A DNA stretch of 15,141 nucleotides, taken from JAJTHC01 sp044348005. GTDB taxonomy: Bacteria > Cyanobacteriota > Vampirovibrionia > Vampirovibrionales > JAJTHC01. Made by a program: the position numbers and the translations under genes. The notes under the pieces were generated by a model that saw nothing but the letters and a program-made list of their open reading frames with translations, was not told the DNA's origin and searched no databases. Location of the stretch: NCBI GenBank assembly GCA_044348005.1, contig JBIKTR010000025.1, positions 1-15,141 of the forward strand, written 5' to 3'. Shown here piece after piece: positions 7,197-13,324 of this stretch. Position 1 is the first letter of the stretch; each line of letters opens with the position of its first letter.

Positions 7197-7727
7197 TTAA
7201 AGATTAAGCAGTTCTTTCACGCTAATATCACGAGATTTAGCGATTTCTTGAAAGGTGCGAAGCTGTTGCAAGCCTTCAATCGTGGCACGAGCCACGTTCA
7301 ACGGCGAGTTAGAACCCAGCGATTTGGACAACACATCTTCAATGCCAGCCAGTTCAAGCACCGCACGAGCGGCACCCCCAGCAATAACGCCTGTTCCTTC
7401 AGAAGCAGGACGAATAAAGACCGAAGAACTGCCTGCACGACCTTTGACAGGGTGAGGCACCGTGGTGCGGAAACGAGACACATCAATCAAGCTACGCTTG
7501 CCTTGAGCCACGCCTTTTTGAATGGCACCAATGACTTCACCCGATTTACCGATACCAATGCCCACGCGCCCGTTTTTGTCTCCAACAATCACCACGGCAC
7601 GGAAGCTCATTTTCTTACCGCCCTTGACGACTTTGGTGACGCGGCGGATTTGAATCACACGTTCTTGAAATTCACTGCCTTCTTCGCCAGTTGAATTTTG
7701 TTGCAAGGAAGCTGTATTTGCAGCCAT
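7197..7727 (-). CDS. rpsE: 30S ribosomal protein S5 (uS5)
   Basis: Small-subunit protein needed for decoding accuracy and mRNA entry. The 176 residues carry the N-terminal double-stranded-RNA-binding domain (about 20-85: VIQIRRVTKVVKGGKKMSFR, then GKSGEVIGAIQKGVAQGK) and the C-terminal S5 domain (SSVFIRPASEGTGVIAGGAA, then PLNVARATIEGLQQLRT). The first 17 residues are a variable tail. AGGA lies about 9 bases before ATG 7727. It is the first gene of a cluster that normally includes rplR upstream; here upstream is 459 bases of non-coding DNA, so it must have its own promoter. The sequence resembles cyanobacterial S5 and is my main taxonomic clue. Confidence 0.97.
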   Translation of the reverse strand: MAANTASLQQNSTGEEGSEFQERVIQIRRVTKVVKGGKKMSFRAVVIVGDKNGRVGIGIGKSGEVIGAIQKGVAQGKRSLIDVSRFRTTVPHPVKGRAGSSSVFIRPASEGTGVIAGGAARAVLELAGIEDVLSKSLGSNSPLNVARATIEGLQQLRTFQEIAKSRDISVKELLNL

Positions 7728-8186
7728 ATGTTTTAATCCTTTAACTTGTAAATTTTAAATAAAATGGGATGTCGCTTAAACGTTCTTGAAACACACTTTA
7801 ATGGGTTAAACTAAAGGGAAGCTTGCACATTTAAACCAATAAGACTACACATTTACAGGAGGCTTGGGACGATCTCTAAACAGTAAAAAGAGACAACCTC
7901 ATTTCCAGTACAATGCGTAAACATCGCATTAAAACACGGCGCTTACCATAATCTTATAGATACCCTAAGACTCTAACACGAGCAAAACGCAAGTACAAGT
8001 CTTTATTTTAAGCCCTTCAAAATTGTTACGAACGCGTGCGGGGCGTCAATCAGGCGGAGGCCCTCTCGCCTTTAACCCCCTTAAAATGGTGACAAACCTT
8101 CGCCCATTTTTGTGCTAAGCTTTAACATGAGAATAAAACACCTATAAACGAGAAGACTCCCCCCGTAAAATGGGATTGATCGGTTC
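7728..8186. other. Divergent non-coding region between rpsE and the glycosyltransferase
   Basis: No open reading frame worth reporting on either strand. Read toward rpsE, it contains two small hairpins, 7912-7917 with 7925-7930 (AATGCG/CGCATT) and 7873-7877 with 7889-7893 (TCTCT/AGAGA), and no gene-like sequence, so a long structured leader for rpsE is possible. TATAAG on the minus strand near 7950-7957 could be a -10, but I find no good -35. A further hairpin (AGGCG/CGCCT) lies at about 8052-8071. I see no tRNA, tmRNA, SRP RNA or RNase P RNA signature. Confidence 0.6.
8121..8148 (+). promoter_or_regulatory. Possible promoter of the glycan genes
   Basis: TATAAA (8143-8148) is preceded at 16 bases by TTTAAC (8121-8126). 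It lies about 38 bases before ATG 8187. The -35 is poor, so support is limited to position and the -10. Confidence 0.3.
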
Positions 8187-9593
8187 ATGAGCTATGCACT
8201 TCGTTTCTGTGGAATCACCATCTTTCACATTCAAGCCACGTCGGCTGTGACGCGTGTCTTTTTATTTGGGCTACGCCTTTTCAAATATAGAATCCCCTTG
8301 CAACGCCTTTTCGTTGACTTTCACAAAGCCAATCAAATGAATTGCTTGGGCTTTGATGCACAAATCGCACAAGAAGCCTTCAAAATTAAAGGCCTTCAAA
8401 CTCTCGAAACGATCAAGGCGAAAGAGGTTTTGTTCTTGGCCACAGAGTTTTACTCCGCTGGTGGGCATTCCAAATGCGTACTTAATTTGATTGAAGCGAT
8501 CCATCCATCCTACCCTTGCCACCTTTTACTCACCAGGCTCCAAAATAGTGTTCGTTCTGCCCCTGATTTGATGCAAGCCCTAGAACAGTATGCCACAATT
8601 GATGGGCTTACTGTTGAGGGGGGACTTGATGAGCAAACGATCAAACAAGCGTTTGAAAAAATCAGCGCTCTTGCCCCCAAGGTAGTGTTTGTGTTTTCGC
8701 ATATGGATGACGTATGCGCCACCGTGTTATTGGCGTTGATCAAGCGCTACACCCCCATTAAAATTATCTACTTTAATCATGGGTCTCATTACCCTGCTTT
8801 GGGATTTGCCTTTGCGGATTTAGTGCTGGAAGGCATGCCCACCACGCACTATGTGACCAAGCATTTTAGAGGCATCGACAAATGCCACGTCGTGGGCTTG
8901 CCCGATCAAGCGAAAGAAGATATTGTCTACATTTCTGACGAAGAAAAAGCGAGCCTTCGTGAAAGACTGGAGCTAGAGCCTCATCACCCATTGTTAATGA
9001 GTGCTGGGGCGAGCTATAAATTTTTTGAAGGCGAGACATCGCCGTATTTTGCTATGCTCAACGAGATTCTCTCGCAAGATGAACACATTCACTGGGTCAT
9101 TTTTTCAGAGTTCAATAAAGCAGAACACGCCCTCATTCAACAGCATGTAGATGCGAAAAACCGAAATCGTCTAAAAATACGCCCCTTTACCTCAGAGTAT
9201 CGGGCGTATTTTCAAGCCTGTGATGTCTATGTGGACAGCTTCCCCGTGAGTGGGGCGTTAATGCAGGTGGAACTGATGGGGCTAAAAGTGCCAACCGTGG
9301 TGAAGATTAATCGGGACAATGCGTTAACGTCTTTCCATGAATACTTTGAAGCGAGCTATCCGTATTTGTGTGAGAATGTGGATGCGATGAAAGCGGGGAT
9401 TTTGGATTTGTTGTATCACCCTGAAAAAAGGCACGCGGCGGTGGAACAGAACTTTCAGCACTACTTAAAACATTACGAAGCGGAGGCAGTACGTCAAAAA
9501 TACAAGGCGTTGATTGACGGCAGTAACCGTTTAAGCGACTTTTATGATACATTAGATGAGTCGTTAACGTATCAGTTTAAGGATCTCAAATAG
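8187..9593 (+). CDS. GT-B fold glycosyltransferase
   Basis: Likely transfers a sugar from a nucleotide-sugar donor during surface-glycan or glycoprotein synthesis; donor and acceptor are unknown. Of 468 residues, the first ~78 look like a divergent extension. The N-terminal Rossmann half starts at EVLFLATEFYSAGGHSK (80-96), where AGGH resembles the GGx acceptor-side loop of GT-B enzymes. The C-terminal half starts near LLMSAGASYKFFEG (about 270). It holds YFQACDVYVDSFPVSGALMQ followed by VELMGLKVPTV, which is the donor-binding pattern of GT-B and resembles O-GlcNAc-transferase-like enzymes. No transmembrane segment is clear. ATG 8187 follows an in-frame TAA at 8166 but has no good ribosome site, so a later start is possible. 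It ends 15 bases before the next gene, probably the same operon. Confidence 0.8.
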   Translation: MSYALRFCGITIFHIQATSAVTRVFLFGLRLFKYRIPLQRLFVDFHKANQMNCLGFDAQIAQEAFKIKGLQTLETIKAKEVLFLATEFYSAGGHSKCVLNLIEAIHPSYPCHLLLTRLQNSVRSAPDLMQALEQYATIDGLTVEGGLDEQTIKQAFEKISALAPKVVFVFSHMDDVCATVLLALIKRYTPIKIIYFNHGSHYPALGFAFADLVLEGMPTTHYVTKHFRGIDKCHVVGLPDQAKEDIVYISDEEKASLRERLELEPHHPLLMSAGASYKFFEGETSPYFAMLNEILSQDEHIHWVIFSEFNKAEHALIQQHVDAKNRNRLKIRPFTSEYRAYFQACDVYVDSFPVSGALMQVELMGLKVPTVVKINRDNALTSFHEYFEASYPYLCENVDAMKAGILDLLYHPEKRHAAVEQNFQHYLKHYEAEAVRQKYKALIDGSNRLSDFYDTLDESLTYQFKDLK

Positions 9594-9608
9594 AAAAGGA
9601 GCCTTCTT

Positions 9609-10163
9609 GTGGCGTGGCTTAATGAAGAACAGTTACAAAAATGTCATTTTAAAAAGTTAGGACTCAATATAAAAATAAGTGAAAAAGCATCACTTTACGA
9701 CACACATTTAATGGAAATTGGGGACAATAGTAGAATTGACGACTTTTGCGTCATTTCTGGAAAGGTCGTCTTGGGTCGGAATGTACATATTGCCGTTTTT
9801 TGTAATGTAGCAGGCGGTACAGAAGGCGTTACACTTGAAGACTTTTCGGGACTCGCTTATGGTTGTCATGTTTTTTCTCAAAGTGATGACTATTCAGGTG
9901 CAAGTCTAACCAATCCCACGATTCCTACTGAATTTAAAAATGAAAAAAGAGCAAAAATTTTGATTGGGAGGCATTGCATCGTGGGAACAAACTCCATTAT
10001 ATTACCTGGTGTGTGTATGAGTGAAGGGTCTTCTTTAGGAGCGATGTCAATGTTGACTAAATCAACAGAACCTTGGTCTATTTACTTTGGTATTCCAGCA
10101 AAAAAAATAAAAAACCGTAAAAAAAATCTGCTCGAAATGGAAGCCAAATATTTAGAAAGGTAA
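9609..10163 (+). CDS. Hexapeptide-repeat acyltransferase (sugar O/N-acetyltransferase type)
   Basis: Probably moves an acetyl group from acetyl-CoA to a sugar of the surface glycan. The 184 residues form the left-handed beta-helix pattern: imperfect hexapeptides run from ISEKASLYDTHLMEIGDNSRID (24-45) through VVLGRNVHIAVFCNV to ILIGRHCIVGTNSIILPGV. The loop FSQSDDYSGASLTNP (about 94-108) and the ending YFGIPAKKIKNRKK are typical of O-antigen-cluster acetyltransferases of the WbbJ/LacA type. The start is GTG 9609, chosen because AAAAGGAG (9594-9601) sits 7 bases before it; the first in-frame ATG would remove family sequence. It is AT-richer than the genes outside this cluster, as is the next gene, which suggests acquisition. 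Confidence 0.88.
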   Translation: MAWLNEEQLQKCHFKKLGLNIKISEKASLYDTHLMEIGDNSRIDDFCVISGKVVLGRNVHIAVFCNVAGGTEGVTLEDFSGLAYGCHVFSQSDDYSGASLTNPTIPTEFKNEKRAKILIGRHCIVGTNSIILPGVCMSEGSSLGAMSMLTKSTEPWSIYFGIPAKKIKNRKKNLLEMEAKYLER

Positions 10164-10200
10164 AGACTTCTTAAAACAGTTAACCCAGAAGGAATCACTG

Positions 10201-11274
10201 ATGCCTAAAGTAAGTATTATTTGCAGAACCTACAATCAGGAAAATTGGATTGAGCAAGCCATCTCTTCAGCCTTAAATCAAACGTTTACGGACTTTGAAT
10301 TAATTATTGTGGATGACGCTTCAACCGATCTCACGCCCATAAAAATCAAACATTTTTCAGACCCCCGCATCAAAGCGATTAAACACCCTCTTCAGTTAGG
10401 GCATCTTGAAAGTCTAAATCGGGGCATATTAGAAGCCAAAGGGGAATATATTTGTATATTAGATGGCGACGATGCCTTCATGCCCCACAAGTTGGAAAAG
10501 CAAGTTTCATTTTTAGAACAACACCCAGAATATGGCGCCGTTTATACCCATATCGAAACCATGGGTGAGCAAAACAATTCAAACGTACAAGAACTTTGTG
10601 AACTTTTTAAAACCATGATCAATAAACCCCAAAGAACCAAGGCTCAAATGTTTAAAGAATGTTTTGGAACAGGCACTTTTTTAGCCTTCGCGTCAGGCAT
10701 GTTTAGAAAAGAATACGCTTTTCACTTTCCCAACCATTTATTAGCCCTAGGCGAAACAAACTTTCATTTGTCCATGCTATTAAAAACAAATATTATGGTA
10801 ATCGAAGAACCTTTACTTCAATACCGAGTGATGGCAAATTATACGAACAAATGGGCCAATCCTATTGGATTACAAAGTGAACTTTATTTCATATTAGACC
10901 GATTCTTAGAGATTGAATCCATGGATCTTTTTAAAGAAATTTTTAAAACTGAGTTAAAAAATCTTCACACGCCCTTAGAAAAAGGCTTACTTCCAGTGCT
11001 ATTAACCCAAATAGCTGAAAAAGAAGCTGGAAAAATGCACTGGGCCAATTATAACTTTCACCGATTTATTTCAGTCTCCACAAATTACAACGTCTTAAAA
11101 GAAACACTTCATTTAACGTATGCACAATTTTCAAAATTGAAACGTGGTCATTTACTTGACAATGCTTCTCCCATAAAGTTACAAAAAAAAGTAAAGAAAT
11201 ATAAACGGTTATTTTATCTCATGTTGGTTGTGTCTATCGCTTTCATTATAATCAACCTAATGGCATTAGGGTAA
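10201..11274 (+). CDS. GT2-family glycosyltransferase with C-terminal membrane anchor
   Basis: An inverting glycosyltransferase that uses a nucleotide sugar at the inner face of the cytoplasmic membrane. The GT-A domain occupies about residues 1-210: VSIICRTYNQENWIEQAISS (4-23), the nucleotide-binding LIIVDDASTD (34-43), and the metal-binding DGDD (88-91). A middle helical region follows. The end is a basic stretch (KKVKKYKR) and one hydrophobic helix (about 337-356) that should anchor it in the membrane. AAGGAA eight bases before ATG 10201 marks the start. Only 37 bases separate it from the acyltransferase, so they are likely co-transcribed. Strongly AT-rich in wobble positions relative to flanking core genes. 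The acceptor is not evident. Confidence 0.9.
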   Translation: MPKVSIICRTYNQENWIEQAISSALNQTFTDFELIIVDDASTDLTPIKIKHFSDPRIKAIKHPLQLGHLESLNRGILEAKGEYICILDGDDAFMPHKLEKQVSFLEQHPEYGAVYTHIETMGEQNNSNVQELCELFKTMINKPQRTKAQMFKECFGTGTFLAFASGMFRKEYAFHFPNHLLALGETNFHLSMLLKTNIMVIEEPLLQYRVMANYTNKWANPIGLQSELYFILDRFLEIESMDLFKEIFKTELKNLHTPLEKGLLPVLLTQIAEKEAGKMHWANYNFHRFISVSTNYNVLKETLHLTYAQFSKLKRGHLLDNASPIKLQKKVKKYKRLFYLMLVVSIAFIIINLMALG

Positions 11275-11323
11275 TTTATAAAAAATCGCTTTAATCAACA
11301 GATCCCCTCCTGTATGTTTTTAG

Positions 11324-11329
11324 TATAAT
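11324..11329 (+). promoter_or_regulatory. Possible -10 element for mqnA
   Basis: A perfect TATAAT lies 21 bases before the proposed TTG start. No matching -35 or extended -10 is visible at the usual spacing, so it may not be a promoter, or it may need an activator. Confidence 0.25.
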
Positions 11330-11350
11330 GAGTGTATTGTACCCCCTTCG

Positions 11351-12253
11351 TTGTGTCCATTCTATTTTGCCCAAGCCATTTGCAAGAAAGCCCCTTCCCC
11401 CGTGAAAAAACCCCTGCTTCAGCCCATTGCCCCCCCGCCGCCACCCCTTCACGGGCGCGTGGGGTGGATGTCGTTTCTTAATACTTTGCCCATGCGTCAT
11501 GGCCTTGAAACGACTATGCCTATTGAGTTTCAGCATGTGTACGGAGTACCTGCACAACTCAATACCGCCCTGCTTCAAGGGGACTTGGATCTTTCTTTGG
11601 TGTCTACTGCGGCGTATCTCAAGCATCAAGACGCGTGGCAACTCCTACCCGTTGTAAGCATCAGTTCCTTTGGCCCAGTTCATAGCGTTTTATGGATTCG
11701 CCAAAAAGACTTTGATCCTACCCAACACGCCGTGCAATGCCCCGATTCTTCCGCCAGTTCTGAAGCGTTGTTGCGTTATGTGTTGAACAAACGCTATGCG
11801 CCCAGCGCCTTACGATACGAAACCTATTCGCATCAAAAAAGCCTTGAAGACTGCCTGAAAACCGAGAAAAACGCCCTACTTATTGGGGATGTTGCCTTGC
11901 GTTTTTATGCCGAAACCCAAGCAGGGCAACACGAATCGCTGGACGTGCTGGATTTGGCTTCGGCGTGGCATGCGCTAACAAGCCTGCCGTTTTTGTTTGG
12001 GGTGTGGTGCGCCAGAAAGCCCTTTTGGCAAGAGAATCAGGTGCAAATAAACGCGTGGAATGAGGCCTTGCTTCAGCAAACACGCGCGAATGTATCGAAT
12101 CCTCAGGGCATGTTTCAGGCGTATTGCCAACAGGCGAGCGCCCCGCTCTTTAGTGAAGCTTTGCTTCGGGAATACTGGTGCAATCGGCTGGATTATGCGT
12201 TTACAGCCTCGCATCATGAAGCGCTGGCCATGATGAATCGTGTATTGCGCTAA
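11351..12253 (+). CDS. mqnA: Chorismate dehydratase MqnA (futalosine pathway)
   Basis: Converts chorismate to 3-enolpyruvyl-benzoate, the entry step of the futalosine route to menaquinone. The fold is that of periplasmic-binding proteins. From residue 36 the sequence follows the family: GRVGWMSFLNTLPMRHGLE, GVPAQLNTALLQGDLDLSLV, LLPVVSISSFGPVHSVLW, then NALLIGDVALRF and SLPFLFGVWCARKP. The C-terminus NRLDYAFTASHHEALAMM also matches. The start is uncertain: an in-frame TAG lies at 11321, the first possible start is TTG 11351, then GTG 11402; the first in-frame ATG (11468) would cut into the conserved domain. The TTG form adds a Pro-rich 35-residue leader of no clear role. No other menaquinone gene is in the window. 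Confidence 0.9.
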   Translation: MCPFYFAQAICKKAPSPVKKPLLQPIAPPPPPLHGRVGWMSFLNTLPMRHGLETTMPIEFQHVYGVPAQLNTALLQGDLDLSLVSTAAYLKHQDAWQLLPVVSISSFGPVHSVLWIRQKDFDPTQHAVQCPDSSASSEALLRYVLNKRYAPSALRYETYSHQKSLEDCLKTEKNALLIGDVALRFYAETQAGQHESLDVLDLASAWHALTSLPFLFGVWCARKPFWQENQVQINAWNEALLQQTRANVSNPQGMFQAYCQQASAPLFSEALLREYWCNRLDYAFTASHHEALAMMNRVLR

Positions 12254-12277
12254 CGATGTAAAAATGGCCTAATTTCC

Positions 12278-12386
12278 GACACACAAAAGTCGACTTTATG
12301 ACCCACGAAAGTCCGATTTCTGGCCACGAAAGTCTGTTTTCTGGCCACAAAAGTCCGATTTTTGGCCACGAAAGTCCGATTTTTAC
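12278..12386. repeat. 21-bp tandem repeat array, about five units
   Basis: Five units follow head to tail: 12278-12300 (degenerate), 12301-12322, 12323-12343, 12344-12364 and 12365-12386. The core is GCCACGAAAGTCCGATTTTT with few changes; the last two full units differ at one or two bases. The period of 21 is a multiple of three and about two DNA helix turns. There are no spacers, so it is not a CRISPR array. It lies between mqnA and the toxin gene. Confidence 0.85.
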
Positions 12387-12417
12387 TCGATTTTCAAGGA
12401 ATGTGCTGGGGTGCGAA

Positions 12418-12444
12418 GGCTTCTTCAAAAAAGCCACTCTTTTT
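12418..12444 (+). terminator. Weak terminator candidate after mqnA
   Basis: GGCTT (12418-12422) pairs with AAGCC (12431-12435) around an 8-base loop, followed by ACTC and TTTTT. It would end the mqnA transcript about 180 bases after its stop, beyond the tandem repeats. The stem is only 5 bp. Confidence 0.35.
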
Positions 12445-12512
12445 CAGTATAACGTATTTTTAAGCCCGTTGCCCAGTGGCTAAAGTGCACGATTTTAAAA
12501 CTCTGTTTTGGT

Positions 12513-12845
12513 TTAACTCACACGGGGAAAGACCAGTGAAGTCAAACATTGCTTTAACGTGCGATAAAAGTTTTCATGCGGGCCAATCAGCACCACATAA
12601 ATCACGTGGGCGTCTTCATTCAACTGGTACGCAATTCGCCATTCTAGGCCTTTGTAGCGAACATGGTGAGATCTTAACATCGTCAACGGTTGCTTAAGCT
12701 GTTCGCCCAAGCCTTTGGGGTTGTTGGCCAACAGTTCCAAGGCCTGCTTCAACAACCGCCGTAAGGGTTTGTCGAGCTTCGTTTGAGCCTTCACCGCGGA
12801 ACGGCTCAACATTACTTCGTACGCTGAAGAAGTCGTCGTCGTCAT
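12513..12845 (-). CDS. RelE/ParE-family toxin of a type II toxin-antitoxin pair
   Basis: A 110-residue protein with the RelE/ParE fold pattern. A basic N-terminal helix pair (RSAVKAQTKLDKPLRRLLKQ, residues 15-34) is followed by LANNPKGLGEQLKQPL, the strand HHVRYKGLEWRIAYQL, and the closing strands HVIYVVLIGPHENFYRTLKQ. The WRIAYQ strand and the final GPHENFY block (where many relatives have GHR..Y) are the clearest family marks. Members of this family usually cleave mRNA at the ribosome or poison gyrase; which applies here cannot be read. The start lies 6 bases downstream of the stop of the small gene before it, a normal toxin-antitoxin arrangement with the antitoxin first. The N-terminal MTTTTSS stretch may be outside the fold. 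Confidence 0.85.
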   Translation of the reverse strand: MTTTTSSAYEVMLSRSAVKAQTKLDKPLRRLLKQALELLANNPKGLGEQLKQPLTMLRSHHVRYKGLEWRIAYQLNEDAHVIYVVLIGPHENFYRTLKQCLTSLVFPRVS

Positions 12846-12851
12846 AAACCC

Positions 12852-13076
12852 TTAATCCACCAAATCCGCAAACACATCCGCTGAATGCACGACATCACCT
12901 TGCTTGACTTCTTTAAGGCTTTGCATCACCAGTTCAAACTGATCGTCTGACAACAGAATGGACATCGTCTCTTGAGTGGGAGAATCCCACAGGGGCAGGG
13001 CTTGCTGTAACACGTGGGCCAACCACTGCGGAATTGTTTGGGTGGAAGACGAATTAAAAAAGCGACTCAAAAACAT
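12852..13076 (-). CDS. Probable antitoxin partner of the RelE/ParE-like toxin
   Basis: A 74-residue acidic-tailed protein directly upstream of the toxin and 6 bases from it. I do not recognise its N-terminal half. The end, LVMQSLKEVKQGDVVHSADVFADLVD (residues about 49-74), resembles the C-terminal toxin-binding tail of many antitoxins (a leucine-rich helix, then a GxVxSxxxVFxxL-like stretch). A clear DNA-binding motif is not visible. AAGGA about 7 bases before ATG 13076 sets the start. The role is inferred mainly from position and tail. The toxin and this gene likely share one promoter in 13077-13260, which I could not locate. Confidence 0.65.
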   Translation of the reverse strand: MFLSRFFNSSSTQTIPQWLAHVLQQALPLWDSPTQETMSILLSDDQFELVMQSLKEVKQGDVVHSADVFADLVD

Positions 13077-13264
13077 GGGGCATCCTTTACGGGTAGCACT
13101 TGCGGTGGGCTATATCTGCATTAAAACAAAATACTTTCCTCTTTGTGCTTTTCTCGGTATGATAAAGGTAGAGTCACGTCGTTTAGCCACGTACGAAAAT
13201 AAGCGTCGTACATCAAGTGTAGGATTCATACCCTTAAGCGCGACATAAACTTCTTACAATCTGT

Positions 13265-13281
13265 ATGATAATAAATATCAT
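13265..13281. promoter_or_regulatory. Operator-like inverted repeat upstream of the MerR-like gene
   Basis: ATGATA and TATCAT flank ATAAA, a perfect 6-5-6 inverted repeat 43 bases before ATG 13325. It overlaps TATGAT/GATAAT sequences that could act as a -10. Since the gene encodes a MerR-like DNA-binding domain, autoregulation at this site is a reasonable guess, though MerR sites are usually longer. The rest of 13077-13324 shows no gene. Confidence 0.35.
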
Positions 13282-13324
13282 GCCGTTAATCAAACATATA
13301 TTGCTAAAGAAGGGTTTCTAAATT

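Noticed and set aside
7182..7694. Plus-strand 170-codon frame opposite rpsE
   Set aside because: It is a shadow of the conserved S5 gene; composition follows the complementary codons and no independent start signal exists.
8040..8090. Third copy of the structured repeat
   Set aside because: It has GGCGGAGGCC and TTTAACCCCC elements that look alike in composition, but the conserved loop and the AAACGGAGC block are missing.
12278..12386. CRISPR array
   Set aside because: Units abut directly with no unique spacers, and no cas genes are present.
12298..12483. Short protein of 7-residue repeats (GHESPIF) on the plus strand
   Set aside because: No ribosome site, and both strands are equally open simply because the repeat unit is a multiple of three without stops. 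Kept only as a remark in the repeat finding.
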